Assembly: GCA_024234975.1 (NCBI GenBank)
Contig: JACKNH010000017.1
Coordinates: 1-64,000 of the forward strand
Direction: 5' to 3'
DNA length: 64,000 nucleotides
Source: Gammaproteobacteria bacterium
Lineage (GTDB): Bacteria > Pseudomonadota > Gammaproteobacteria > Ga0077536
Within the stretch, counting starts at the first letter, position 1, and every line of letters starts with the position of its first letter. Made by a program: the position numbers and the translations under genes. This document shows, in pieces, positions 43,741-53,290 of the stretch. Under the pieces are notes generated by a model that saw nothing but the letters and a program-made list of their open reading frames with translations, was not told the DNA's origin and did not search any database.

Positions 43741-44202
43741 CTACTCCAGAATCCGCCGCAGAAAGTCCTGGAACTGGCTCAGTTCAGCCGGTGTGAAACG
43801 ATCGGAGAATTTCTTTTCGTGTTGACGGACACGGCGTTTGAGCTGGCTCAAAACGTCTTTTCCATCGTCGGTGAGATATAGCGTCTGGCACCGGCGGTCG
43901 TAGGTCGCCCGCTTTCGCACCACCCAGCCCAGCTCTTCGAGATTGTCGATCAAGGACACCATGATGGCCTTGTCGATGAACAGTGTCTTGGCGATTTCGG
44001 TCTGCGCGATGCCGGCGTTGGCGCCGATCAAGACCATCACGCTGAACGTGCCATGCTTGACGACGAATTCGCCGATGGCTTCGGAATATTCGCGCCAAAG
44101 CACGTTTTCCGCGCGTTTGACGTTGAACCCGAGTATCTCCGGCAGTATATCCAGGTCGACGTCGCGTAAACGCTCCGCAAGCTCGACGTCTTTCTTCGCC
44201 AT
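43741..44202 (-). CDS. MarR family transcriptional regulator
   Basis: A 153-residue dimeric winged-helix regulator. The recognition region reads G-I-A-Q-T-E-I-A-K-T-L-F-I-D-K-A-I-M-V and is followed by the wing R-R-C-Q-T-L-Y-L-T-D-D-G. MarR proteins usually repress nearby transport and phenolic-compound genes and release DNA when an aromatic ligand binds. It sits between TonB receptor 2 and TonB receptor 3 and faces away from the latter, so either may be its target. The inverted repeats seen upstream of operons here could be its sites (inference). Confidence 0.9.
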   Translation of the reverse strand: MAKKDVELAERLRDVDLDILPEILGFNVKRAENVLWREYSEAIGEFVVKHGTFSVMVLIGANAGIAQTEIAKTLFIDKAIMVSLIDNLEELGWVVRKRATYDRRCQTLYLTDDGKDVLSQLKRRVRQHEKKFSDRFTPAELSQFQDFLRRILE

Positions 44203-44693
44203 GCCCCCAGGTCTCCTCGGCCGGTTGACTATTGTAAAACCGCAATCCTAACGCTTCTGCGGCGTCGCGGCACCTTTTAGTGCAAGGGTCCGCCCGGCGA
44301 CGCCCGATGCAGCGGGTTCGAAAACCAGGCCAGCGCCCTCGCCATTCTCACTCTCCGGCTCGGATCGTTGGGCCAGGCCGAGTCGTGTGCGAAGCAACGA
44401 GAGCGAACCGAAGTGGTCGCAGTTGTCGTTGCAAAGCCAACCTAACTTCAATCTGGTGTGGTAGTGACAGCACCAATTAACAGGAATACACTGCGACCAG
44501 TCACCCGCTCGTCATGTTGATCAGTTAGTCCGGGGGGAGATAACTGATGCCAATCTTCGCGACGTCCAATGCACGTTGCAACAAAAGCCGCCGCTCCGGC
44601 GCGTTCATACCTGTTCCTTTTACCAACCATCCGCACGCCAGTGGCGTCGGACGGGGGTATTTCCGCAGCAGTCAAACCAGATGGGGGAAACCT
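44203..44693. other. Intergenic region between MarR and TonB receptor 3
   Basis: About 490 bases. A 67-codon minus-strand frame (44248-44451, TTG start, no good ribosome site) is the only candidate and I do not support it. The part nearest the receptor is AT-richer (near 44450-44490) and probably holds its promoter. Confidence 0.4.
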
Positions 44694-47600
44694 ATGAGTA
44701 AGCCGAAGGAATTTCATTTCAAGCAAAGCGTATTGCTCACAACCGCGGTCGGATTGGCCATTGCCGGCGTCAGCTGGCCCGTGCTCGCACAGGACTCTGA
44801 CGAAATCCTGGTCACCGGTTCACGAATCGTGCGACGCGATTTCACGTCCCAAAGTCCAATCGTGACAATCCAGGCCGAGATTTTCGAGAACCGTTCAAAC
44901 GTCGGTCTGGAAAGTGCGTTGAACCAGATGCCCCAGTTTCAACCTACTGGTACACAGGCCGCAACCAGCGCCGCCAACACGCCGTTCCCTCAGGCTTCCG
45001 CGGCGCCGGGTGCAGCAACTGTTAATTTGCGTGGCCTCGGCCTGAACCGGACGCTGGTCCTGGTGGATGGCCGGCGCGTGCAACCGGTCAACGGTCAGCT
45101 GGTGGTTGACCTCAACACCATACCGTCAGCCGCAGTCGGCAGTGTGGAGGTCATTACCGGTGGCGCCGCCGCCGTCTACGGCGCTGATGCAATCGCCGGC
45201 GTCGTCAATCTGAAACTGCGACGCGACTTTGAAGGGCTGGAGGTCGATGGCCAGTTTGGCATCACCCAGGAAGGTGATGGCGAGGAATACCAGGTCAGCA
45301 GCCTGTTCGGCGCGAATCTCGCCGATGGCCGCGGCAATGTGATGATCGGCGCGAATTACGCGAAACGTGAAATCATTTACGGCAAGGAGCGTGGATGGGT
45401 GCGTGATGGCTGGGCTGACCCCGCCACCATGGGCGGCAGCATCAACAATTCCAACCTGGCCCAGTTCGCCGTCACCGGCAGCAATGCCCCGACCGCGGCG
45501 TTTCCGCTGAACAGCGGCACGGTGTACGGCATAGACCAGAATGGCAATGTATTCGATCCGACCGATCCGCTGGACCCGGCGCACCCCTACACCGGCCCGC
45601 TGGGCGGAACGTCCGGCTTCAAGGTGAATCCGGACGGCACCCTCGGTTGGGACGATCAGGAAAACCGCTTCCTGCAGATCCCTATGGAACGATATTCGAT
45701 GTTCGGTTCGGCCCATTTCGATCTGACCGACAACGTCGAACTTTTCGCCGATATGCGCTATGCCGAAACCCACAGCGAAGCACAGGGTTTTACCTCGGCA
45801 GTCTGGAACGTGTGGGCGCCGACGGTGCCGTATAACCCTGCCTACGACGATCCCAATTCGGCGACATTCGGCCAGGCCCCGATCGGCACGCCGATCCACC
45901 CGGTGCCGGCAGATCTCGCCGCGATCCTTAACTCGCGACCGACGCCCAACGCGCCGTGGACGTTCAACGGCGGCCTGGACTACTTTCCGAACTACGTGAC
46001 GGTTTCGACAAGTAACGTGTTCCAGGTGATTGGCGGTATCCGCGGCTCCATTCCGGGGACCGACGACTGGACCTACGAGCTGTATGCCTCGCATGGCAAG
46101 TCCACCGTCAATGCGCAGCAGCCGGAGGGCTTCCCGTACCTGCCGCGATTGCAGAACCTGTTCAATGGCAACATGTACGGCCAGGGTTTTGCCGTGTCAT
46201 TCCCGATCGCGGTCACCGGCGCCTGTACCTCCGGCCTGCCCATCTTCAACGCCGACGGCAGCCCCAACAACACGCCTTCCACCTCGCAGGATTGCGCGGA
46301 TTACGCGGTTTTGCGCATGAATTCGATCACGACGCTCACCCAGGAGGTCATCGAAGCCAACGTGCAGGGCAGCCTGTTCGAATTACCGGCCGGCACAATG
46401 CAATTCGCAGTTGGCGCGACCTACCGCGAGGAGAACTTCAAATTCGAGCCGGATTCCGGCTTCAATGCCAACCAGGATTATCCGAATGTCATCCAGAACA
46501 TCATTCTGCCGGTGACTGTGAATGGGACGACCAACGTCAAGGAGTTGTACGCCGAATTGGCCATCCCGGTATTGTCGGATCTGCCGTTCATCCAGCGCCT
46601 GGAATTTGATCCCGGTGTCCGTATCTCGGATTACAACACTGCTGGCACGATCGAAACCTACAAGCTGCTCGGTGATCTTGCGGTCAACGAGTTCGTCCGC
46701 TTCCGCGGCGGCTACCAGCGAGCCAACCGCGCCGCGAATGTCACCGAGTTGTTCACGCCCAAAGGTGGCAGTTCACTGGAAACCGGTGTTGACTCCTGCG
46801 GCAACTGGGCGCAGACGCCCGAGTGGGGCAACGTACCCGGCAATCCGAACCGCCTCAATGTGCAGACGCTGTGCCAACACCTGATGGTGCGTGACGGTGC
46901 GCCGTCCACGCTGTATGAACCGGGCACCGCCAGTGCGGACAACTGGGCGTTCAACGTGTTCGGGGCGACGAACTTCTTTCCGTTCGTCATCGGCGTCACT
47001 GAGGGTAACCCCGGCCTGGCGTCGGAAAAGGCTGATACGTACACCGCCGGCGTGGTGTTCAACTCACCTTTCAACAGCGCTGCGCTGGAGCGGATGACGT
47101 TGTCGGTGGACTACTACCAGATCAAAATCACCGATGCGATCGGCACGCCGAACCACAACACGATCTACCAGCAGTGTCTGGATGCGCAATACAACAGCTT
47201 CATCGGCGATGCACCGGGCTCGCATACCGGCGCCGAACTGGCCGCGAACAACCCGTTCTGCGCGCTGATTCAGCGCGAGTATGTCGGCGATGGCATCAAC
47301 GATTACGGCGCGGATCGCAAGTTCAGTGCGCAGTACATCAACCAGGGTGGTATCAAGTCGCGTGGTATCGATGTGCAGTTCGACTGGTCATTCGATTTCG
47401 CCGATGCCGGTATGAGTTCGGTGCCGGGCACATTCCACGCCAACGTACTGGTCAGCATCCTGGACCTGTACGCGCGGGCCGCGTTCCCGGGTGCCGAGTT
47501 CCAGGATTTCACCGGCACCACGGACAACTCGTCCTTCGACTATCAGATCTTTTCGAACTTCAACTACTCGGTGGGTCCGTTCTCGATTGGACTGCGCTGG

Positions 47601-47858
47601 CAGCACCTGCCCGGCGTCGATGTGCCGGATGGCAGCGCGGCCGGCTCGCTGGGCGTGAAATCGCACGACCAGTTCGACCTGTTTGGCCGTTATGCCTTTG
47701 GCGAGCGGTATGAACTGCGGGCGGGTATCGACAACCTGCTGAACGCGGATCCGGAAATCGTCGGCGCCGTCACCAACGATGCCAACCTCGGCACCACCAA
47801 CACCAATTACGACCAGTTCGGTCGGCGCTTCTTCATGGCGTTCAAGGCAACGTTCTAG
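44694..47858 (+). CDS. TonB-dependent receptor 3
   Basis: A 1054-residue receptor, the largest of the three: signal peptide (P-V-L-A-Q), D-E-I-L-V-T-G-S-R-I, and a plug with L-N-R-T-L-V-L-V-D-G-R-R and Y-G-A-D-A-I-A-G-V-V-N. The barrel ends M-A-F-K-A-T-F. GGGGGA is 7 bases before ATG 44694. The style (long barrel, G-L-G-L-N-R-T-L-V-L) is that of receptors common in Caulobacter- and Steroidobacter-like polymer or aromatic degraders. It is probably controlled by the MarR gene beside it. Confidence 0.93.
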   Translation: MSKPKEFHFKQSVLLTTAVGLAIAGVSWPVLAQDSDEILVTGSRIVRRDFTSQSPIVTIQAEIFENRSNVGLESALNQMPQFQPTGTQAATSAANTPFPQASAAPGAATVNLRGLGLNRTLVLVDGRRVQPVNGQLVVDLNTIPSAAVGSVEVITGGAAAVYGADAIAGVVNLKLRRDFEGLEVDGQFGITQEGDGEEYQVSSLFGANLADGRGNVMIGANYAKREIIYGKERGWVRDGWADPATMGGSINNSNLAQFAVTGSNAPTAAFPLNSGTVYGIDQNGNVFDPTDPLDPAHPYTGPLGGTSGFKVNPDGTLGWDDQENRFLQIPMERYSMFGSAHFDLTDNVELFADMRYAETHSEAQGFTSAVWNVWAPTVPYNPAYDDPNSATFGQAPIGTPIHPVPADLAAILNSRPTPNAPWTFNGGLDYFPNYVTVSTSNVFQVIGGIRGSIPGTDDWTYELYASHGKSTVNAQQPEGFPYLPRLQNLFNGNMYGQGFAVSFPIAVTGACTSGLPIFNADGSPNNTPSTSQDCADYAVLRMNSITTLTQEVIEANVQGSLFELPAGTMQFAVGATYREENFKFEPDSGFNANQDYPNVIQNIILPVTVNGTTNVKELYAELAIPVLSDLPFIQRLEFDPGVRISDYNTAGTIETYKLLGDLAVNEFVRFRGGYQRANRAANVTELFTPKGGSSLETGVDSCGNWAQTPEWGNVPGNPNRLNVQTLCQHLMVRDGAPSTLYEPGTASADNWAFNVFGATNFFPFVIGVTEGNPGLASEKADTYTAGVVFNSPFNSAALERMTLSVDYYQIKITDAIGTPNHNTIYQQCLDAQYNSFIGDAPGSHTGAELAANNPFCALIQREYVGDGINDYGADRKFSAQYINQGGIKSRGIDVQFDWSFDFADAGMSSVPGTFHANVLVSILDLYARAAFPGAEFQDFTGTTDNSSFDYQIFSNFNYSVGPFSIGLRWQHLPGVDVPDGSAAGSLGVKSHDQFDLFGRYAFGERYELRAGIDNLLNADPEIVGAVTNDANLGTTNTNYDQFGRRFFMAFKATF

Positions 47859-47869
47859 TCAGCAACCAG

Positions 47870-47903
47870 CTGGCGGGCCGGGCAACCATGCCCCGCCCGC
47901 CAG
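47870..47903 (+). terminator. Strong hairpin after TonB receptor 3
   Basis: CTGGCGGGCCGGGC pairs with GCCCCGCCCGCCAG (one mismatch) around a 6-base loop, 11 bases after the stop codon. No U-tract follows. It most likely ends the receptor transcript. Confidence 0.6.
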
Positions 47904-47960
47904 TATTCCATCCGTTATCCAACGACTCGCCGGGCTGACGGCCCGGCAATTTTTCTGGTG

Positions 47961-48473
47961 CTACCTGACCGGTTCGACCTGGATGAAACCGCCAAGCTCG
48001 GCAACCGACAAGCGATAGCCGACACCCCAGCCACTCGGCTTGATCCGGACCTCCTGGCCTTCCCGCAGGCGGAAAGCCTTGGGGTCGGTCTGCCGCCATT
48101 GCTGTCCATTGTCCAAGGTCACCAACCATTGGCTGGGCATGAACTGCTCGAGCCCGCTGATGTGCGCGAGCACCTCAACCTCGTCAGCGGCATCGCGCTG
48201 GACAGCAGTCCGCGCCGGGACGACAGGCTGCTGACGCGAAATGATTACCGGCAGCGCCGGCGCCATTTCAGCGGTGTCACCCGGGAAACCCTGCAGCGTT
48301 GGTGAACCTCTGCCCAGCTCGTCATAACACCTGAGGCGGGCGCCGCGGTCCGCAATCGCCTGGCAGGTTGCCAGGTCATCCGGCAGGTCCGCCGCCAATA
48401 TCATATTTCCGTTGCCGGCGATGCATAGCGCGAGCAAGGTCGGCACCAATGGTTGCAACTGGATCGACGTCAT
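47961..48473 (-). CDS. Hypothetical exported protein
   Basis: About 170 residues. A hydrophobic signal ends near I-L-A-A; then comes the short motif C-x-A-I-A-D-x-x-x-R-L-R-C-Y-D seen at the start of several Gram-negative exported proteins (two Cys, likely disulfide). A C-terminal half with W-L-V-T-L-D-N-G-Q-Q-W-R and G-Q-E-V-R-I-K looks like a small SH3- or OB-type barrel. No function can be named. GTG 48488 or ATG 48473 could start it. It is convergent with TonB receptor 3 and alone in its transcript. Confidence 0.7.
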   Translation of the reverse strand: MTSIQLQPLVPTLLALCIAGNGNMILAADLPDDLATCQAIADRGARLRCYDELGRGSPTLQGFPGDTAEMAPALPVIISRQQPVVPARTAVQRDAADEVEVLAHISGLEQFMPSQWLVTLDNGQQWRQTDPKAFRLREGQEVRIKPSGWGVGYRLSVAELGGFIQVEPVR

Positions 48474-48769
48474 TCTGAGTCTGCTCACCTTGGATTTCCG
48501 CTCCGGTTCCTGTTCGAGTTCGGGGTCGCTCCTAGTTTAATCGAGCGCGCGGACGCGGCAACAGTGGGTTCCGGCCTGTTCACGCTCACCACGATGAACG
48601 GTGCCACATCAGGCGCTTTCAGCCCCGTATACCTGCATCGCAGCACGGCGCTGTGATTGCTGCCGCAGGTATCAACGGGAAAATGATCGAGGCCAACTGG
48701 CATCCCTGACTGTCAGCCCGAACCGCTATACTCATCCGCTCGTCTGAATCGACCGGGAGTCTCTGAACC

Positions 48770-50002
48770 ATGGTTTTCTCCAACTGCAATATGCTTGCCC
48801 GATCACTCTTCAGTTCACTCCTGATAACCGGCTCAGCCGTCAGCGTCGCCGAGACCTTCGTGGTCGCGGTGGATCCGCCCGACCACGGCAGGTTGACGTT
48901 ACAACCGCCGCTGCCCGCCGATGGGCGGTATACCGCCGGTACCGAGGTCACGGTCACCGCCACCCCTGATCCCGGTTACGTGCTCGATTCAGGCTACTAC
49001 TCCGTACCGTTTCGCTGGGGCCCGATGTATTTCGAAGCGATGACCGGAGAGTTCACCGTCACCATCGATCGCGACAAGCATATCGGCGCCTCTTTCATTC
49101 CCACCGAAGACGTGGCCCACGTCGACGTCATTCAGGATGTCGTCTACGCCAAACCTGGCGTAAAGACGCTGAAGTACGACGTATTCTCGCCCAAGGGCGC
49201 CGCTGGCCTGCCCATCATCATCATCGTGCATGGCGGTGGCTGGGCGGCCAATGACGAGAACATCATGCGCGGACTCGCCCGCGAGCTGACCCGCGATGGC
49301 CGTTTCGTCGCCGTCAGCATCGACTACCGCTGGGCCGGCAAGCTGGATGGCGACGCGCAGCCCAACACGATGGCCGACATCATCGGCGATGTGTTCGGCG
49401 CCATTGCGCACGTGATGGAACACGCTGCCGAGTATGGTGGCGATCCCACCCGCATCGGTGTGACCGGAGACAGTGCCGGCGGCCATCTTTCGGCAGCGGC
49501 GTCGTTGATGATTGAGCAGATAGGCGAGCGCGGTTTCGGCCGGCTACCCGGTGTATTCGAATTCCGGCCGACCTACGTGCCGGCCGGCAAGACCGTGGCG
49601 CAGGTCCGTGCCGAAATGCTCGACGCGATCAAGGCGGCGGCACCCAGCTACGGTGTATTCGGCCCGGCGTTGCTGAATCACTATTCGGAGGACCCCGCCG
49701 CGACAGACACCTGGAAGCAGGCGATTGCACCGCTCAGCCACATTCCGCCAGCGACCGTGCGCGAAGTGCCCCAGTACCTTACCCGTGGCACGGAAGACCC
49801 GTTGATCAGCGATTCGGCGGTGGCCGAGTTCGTGGCCGCGCTGGTGAAGGCGGGGCAACCGGTGGAATACGTGCAGGTGGGTGGCGCCAGCCATGCCTTT
49901 TTCGACTGGAAGCCGGACGCAACGACCAAGGCGACTTTCGCCCGCTACGGCGTCTATTACGCCAACGAAATGCGGGCATTCTTCGCTTCGATTCTTTACT
50001 GA
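48770..50002 (+). CDS. Exported alpha/beta hydrolase (esterase/lipase, HGGGW type)
   Basis: A 410-residue protein: signal peptide, a beta-rich N-domain of about 95 residues (A-G-T-E-V-T-V-T-A-T-P-D-P-G-Y, a repeat-type domain seen in surface proteins), then an alpha/beta-hydrolase of the acetyl/feruloyl-esterase-like group. The oxyanion motif H-G-G-G-W is near 155, the nucleophile lies in G-D-S-A-G-G-H, and the catalytic His in S-H-A-F-F-D-W. It probably removes acyl or aromatic ester groups outside the cytoplasm. Ribosome site GGGAG is about 10 bases before the ATG. The tannase-family copy 2 gene follows after 28 bases. Confidence 0.87.
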   Translation: MVFSNCNMLARSLFSSLLITGSAVSVAETFVVAVDPPDHGRLTLQPPLPADGRYTAGTEVTVTATPDPGYVLDSGYYSVPFRWGPMYFEAMTGEFTVTIDRDKHIGASFIPTEDVAHVDVIQDVVYAKPGVKTLKYDVFSPKGAAGLPIIIIVHGGGWAANDENIMRGLARELTRDGRFVAVSIDYRWAGKLDGDAQPNTMADIIGDVFGAIAHVMEHAAEYGGDPTRIGVTGDSAGGHLSAAASLMIEQIGERGFGRLPGVFEFRPTYVPAGKTVAQVRAEMLDAIKAAAPSYGVFGPALLNHYSEDPAATDTWKQAIAPLSHIPPATVREVPQYLTRGTEDPLISDSAVAEFVAALVKAGQPVEYVQVGGASHAFFDWKPDATTKATFARYGVYYANEMRAFFASILY

Positions 50003-50030
50003 ACGTAAGTACGAGGGGGAATTTTTGAAC

Positions 50031-51704
50031 ATGACATCAATGCATCAATCGACAACGTCGGCCACCGGTCGCCGTCTCTGGACGTTTACGCTCATCGCGG
50101 CGGCGCTGGGTTGCGCCGCGATCTCCGCGCAAGCGGTTGAATCGGCGAGTGAGGCCTGTGCAAACCTGGCGGGCAAGGACATTCCCGCGCCGCTGATTGG
50201 CCTGCCGACAACCGGTGCCAGCATCACCTCGGCGACACTGGTCGCCGCCAGTGCCGAGGGCAACGCCAACGGGGAGTACTGCAAGGTCCTGGGCGCCATT
50301 CATCCGGTTGACTACACGGCGCCGGACATCAACATCGAGGTCAATCTGCCCAGCAACTGGAATGGTAAATCGTTGCAGTTCGGCGGCGGCGGACTCAATG
50401 GCGTGTTGATCACGGGCCTCGGCCGTTATGCCAAGCAGCCGGAAAATGAGGCCACTCCGCTGGCGCGCGGCTACGTGACGCTTGGCAGCGACTCCGGACA
50501 CCAGTCGACCACCGGCTTCGATGGCAGCTTTTATCTCAATCGCGAAGCGCTGGAGAACTACGGTCACCAGCAGTTGAAGAAGACCCATGACGTTGCGATG
50601 CGTCTGGTCGAACTGCGCTACGGCAAAAAACCGCAATACAACTATTTCATCGGCGGTTCGCAGGGCGGCCACGAGGGATTCGATGTCGCGCAGCGCTATC
50701 CGGATGATTACCACGGCGTCGTGGCCGGCTATCCCGCGCACAACGTCGTCATGTTGCATCTGTCGGCGTTGCAATACGCCCGGGCGTTGCACGCCAACGA
50801 TGGCCGCAGCTGGCTCAACCCCGCCGAGGTGAAATACCTGGTCGACAACGTCTATCAACGATGCGACGACCTTGACGGCGCGAAGGACGGCATCATCAGC
50901 AACGTCGCGGCCTGCATCACCGCGACGGCGGAATTCAAAGCACTTGCGCCGACCAACCCGTTACGCTGCGCCAACGGCGCCGATGCCGGCGACAGCTGTC
51001 TGTCGGATGCGCAACTGCAGGCATTGAATGTGATGGATACGCCTTACGACGTCGGCTTCAAGGTGTTCAATGATGACGCCCCTAACGGCGTCTTTCCGAA
51101 ATGGACACCGTTCGAAGGTTCCACGTTCACCGACGGCGGTTCACCGAAACTCGGCGAAACCGGGCCGGGACAAGCACTGCAGGTTGCCCCCGGTGTCGCC
51201 ACCAGCGGGCTGGCCATCGCGCAGGATCTGACCATGGACGCGATGAAGGATTTCGATGCGCGCAGGTACCCGGCACGCATCGTCGAACTCGCGCAGAAGA
51301 TGAGCGCCAACAGCACCCGCCTGGATCGATTCCGCGCCCACGGTGGCAAGCTAATCTTTTTCCACGGCACCATCGACGACTACATTCCGGTCTACAGCTC
51401 GATTCAGTATTTCCAACGTCTGCAACAGCGCTATCCGCAGGACGCACTGGATGAATTCGTCCGCTTCTATACGGTGCCCGGCATGGGCCATGTGACCGGC
51501 GTGTTCAACGCGCGCATGTCAACGCTGGATGCGCTGGAGGCGTGGGTCGAACACGCTACGGCGCCGACGGAATTGGTCGCCAGCGATGCCAATGAAGCCA
51601 CCCGCGGACGTACGCGGCCGGTCTGCCGCTATCCGCAGTGGCCGCAATACACAGGTCGGGGCGACATCAACAAAGCTGCCAGCTTCAACTGCGTCGCGAA
51701 GTAA
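50031..51704 (+). CDS. Tannase/feruloyl esterase family protein (copy 2, lacking the CS/HC cysteines)
   Basis: A 557-residue exported protein of the same family as the copies at 18385 and 60063. The nucleophile is in G-G209-S210-Q-G-G, the Asp in G-T-I-D-D-Y, and the His in G-M-G-H-V-T-G. In the usual family both Ser and His have a neighbouring Cys joined by a disulfide; here they are Gly and Val, a matched loss that suggests a real subfamily rather than an error. ATG 50031 follows GAGGGGGA. It is cotranscribed with the esterase upstream, so two ester-cleaving enzymes are made together. Confidence 0.86.
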   Translation: MTSMHQSTTSATGRRLWTFTLIAAALGCAAISAQAVESASEACANLAGKDIPAPLIGLPTTGASITSATLVAASAEGNANGEYCKVLGAIHPVDYTAPDINIEVNLPSNWNGKSLQFGGGGLNGVLITGLGRYAKQPENEATPLARGYVTLGSDSGHQSTTGFDGSFYLNREALENYGHQQLKKTHDVAMRLVELRYGKKPQYNYFIGGSQGGHEGFDVAQRYPDDYHGVVAGYPAHNVVMLHLSALQYARALHANDGRSWLNPAEVKYLVDNVYQRCDDLDGAKDGIISNVAACITATAEFKALAPTNPLRCANGADAGDSCLSDAQLQALNVMDTPYDVGFKVFNDDAPNGVFPKWTPFEGSTFTDGGSPKLGETGPGQALQVAPGVATSGLAIAQDLTMDAMKDFDARRYPARIVELAQKMSANSTRLDRFRAHGGKLIFFHGTIDDYIPVYSSIQYFQRLQQRYPQDALDEFVRFYTVPGMGHVTGVFNARMSTLDALEAWVEHATAPTELVASDANEATRGRTRPVCRYPQWPQYTGRGDINKAASFNCVAK

Positions 51705-51712
51705 CTGAAAAC

Positions 51713-51746
51713 GCCACGGCATCGCGCATGTCGATGTCGTGGCTTT
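51713..51746 (+). terminator. Terminator-like hairpin after tannase copy 2
   Basis: GCCACGGCATCG pairs with CGATGTCGTGGC at 11 of 12 positions around a 7-base loop and is followed by TTT. It lies 8 bases after the stop. Confidence 0.55.
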
Positions 51747-51765
51747 CGCGCTTGACCGTGCGCAG

Positions 51766-52554
51766 TCAGAACGTGGAAATGTTTGTGCCGCCATCCATGA
51801 CAATGCTCTGCCCCGTCATGTAGCCCGCGTACTCACTGCAGAACATGCAGACCACCGCGCCCACGTCCACCGAATCGCCAAACCGGCCTGCCGGAATCCT
51901 GAACGCTTCGACGAACTTGCGGACTTCCTCTTCGTAGGTCGTGCCGTTGTTTTTCGCCCGCTCGTTGAGCTGGGTTTCGGTGAACGCCGTATGAAACATG
52001 CCGGGCATCACGTTGTTCAACGTGACATTGTATTGCGCGACCGAACGCGCCAGCGCGCCGGTGTAATTGATCAATGCCGCGCGCGGTGCACCCGATAAAA
52101 CCCGCAATTCCAGCGGATACTTGGCCGCCACCGTCGCAATGTTGACGATGCGCCCCCAGCGGCGCTCGGTCATGCCATCGATGACCGCGCGGATGAAGCG
52201 GATGGGGCTGAGCATCGAGATTTCCAGCGTGCTGTACCAGGCGGCATCATCGATTTCGCGGAAATCGGGCGACATCGGCGGCGGTGAACACGTCGCGACC
52301 AGGATATCGGGCGCCGGGCACGCCGCGAGAATCTTCGCCCGCCCTTCGTCGGTGCTGTGGTCAGCGGCCACCGGGATCACTTCGACGCCGGTTTCACTGG
52401 CGATATCACGTGCGACCTGTTCCACGCGGGCCTGGCCGCGGGCCGAGATCACAAGATTGACACCTTCCCGCGCAAGGGCCAGCGCCGCCTGTTTGCCCAT
52501 ACCCGCGCTGGCGCCGTTGATGATCGCCTTGCGGCCGGCAATACCCATATCCAT
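51766..52554 (-). CDS. SDR family oxidoreductase-like protein with altered catalytic triad
   Basis: A 262-residue Rossmann protein of the short-chain dehydrogenase family: nucleotide site N-G-A-S-A-G-M-G (13-20) and the C-terminal G-Q-S-I-V-M-D-G-G. The catalytic Ser-Tyr-x3-Lys is not conserved: at the right spacing the residues are T141, S154 and R158. It may still bind NAD(P) and act as a reductase by another mechanism, or be a binding or structural partner. GAGGAA lies 8 bases before the ATG. Its promoter region is shared with the divergent SnoaL-like gene. Confidence 0.85.
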   Translation of the reverse strand: MDMGIAGRKAIINGASAGMGKQAALALAREGVNLVISARGQARVEQVARDIASETGVEVIPVAADHSTDEGRAKILAACPAPDILVATCSPPPMSPDFREIDDAAWYSTLEISMLSPIRFIRAVIDGMTERRWGRIVNIATVAAKYPLELRVLSGAPRAALINYTGALARSVAQYNVTLNNVMPGMFHTAFTETQLNERAKNNGTTYEEEVRKFVEAFRIPAGRFGDSVDVGAVVCMFCSEYAGYMTGQSIVMDGGTNISTF

Positions 52555-52699
52555 TGTCAGTTCCTCGGTTTCAATCCGGCGCCAATGCTAGCGCAATGCG
52601 AGCCGCCGGCGCATCCACAGGCGGCGCCGTGAAAGGTGTTAACCTTGCCAGGTCAACTGTCGCCGCGCCGCGGCCGACTTCAACCGGGGAGGGCATTCG

Positions 52700-53248
52700 A
52701 TGCAGAAATTCGTCTTGGCCGTGTTCGGCAGTATTGCCATCGGCAGTGCCGTCATGGCGGCGACCGCCGTCAACTATGCGCGCACCTATGCAGAGGATCG
52801 ATCCGAGATCGAAGACCTGCAGGCGCGCTACATGTTTGCGCTGGACTGGCAGAATCCGGACGTTTATGCGTCCACGTTCACCGACGACGGCGTGTTGGTG
52901 TGGGCCGGTGGTGAGGTGGCCGGCCATGATGCGATCGTCGAGGAAGTGAAAACGATGAAAGCGATGGACCGGGTGATCATCGATGCCAGCACGCCGCAGC
53001 GCCCGTGGCGCCGTCGCCATTTCATCACCAACATCGCGGTGCGTATCGATGGCGATCGCGCCACCGGCCGTGCCTACTGGTTCGAGTTCAATGACGACAT
53101 GCGCGACCGCCGTCCCTACCTCGGCGCCTACGGGCATTACGAAGATGAACTGCGCAAGGTCAACGGTCGCTGGCTGTTCAGCCGCCGCCAGATCTTCAAC
53201 GAACAGCGCGACAACATGGCCGCCACCGACGAATACCCCGCCTGGTAG
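52700..53248 (+). CDS. SnoaL-like (NTF2-fold) protein, exported
   Basis: A 182-residue protein with an N-terminal hydrophobic segment (signal peptide or anchor) and a SnoaL-like domain beginning D-R-S-E-I-E-D-L-Q-A-R-Y-M-F-A-L-D. This start is nearly the same as in the lipoprotein at 6639-7220, as are the central H-F-I-T-N and R-A-Y-W-F-E-F, so the two are clear paralogues. GGGGAGGG precedes the ATG. The role is probably binding or isomerising a hydrophobic compound outside the cytoplasm; the substrate is unknown. Confidence 0.85.
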   Translation: MQKFVLAVFGSIAIGSAVMAATAVNYARTYAEDRSEIEDLQARYMFALDWQNPDVYASTFTDDGVLVWAGGEVAGHDAIVEEVKTMKAMDRVIIDASTPQRPWRRRHFITNIAVRIDGDRATGRAYWFEFNDDMRDRRPYLGAYGHYEDELRKVNGRWLFSRRQIFNEQRDNMAATDEYPAW

Positions 53249-53290
53249 TCTCAGCTCAGAGATGACGCGGCGTGCTCGATGCCGTTGTGC

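Noticed and set aside
44248..44451. Small minus-strand frame (67 codons) after MarR
   Set aside because: TTG start, no ribosome site, and no similarity I recognise; more likely non-coding.
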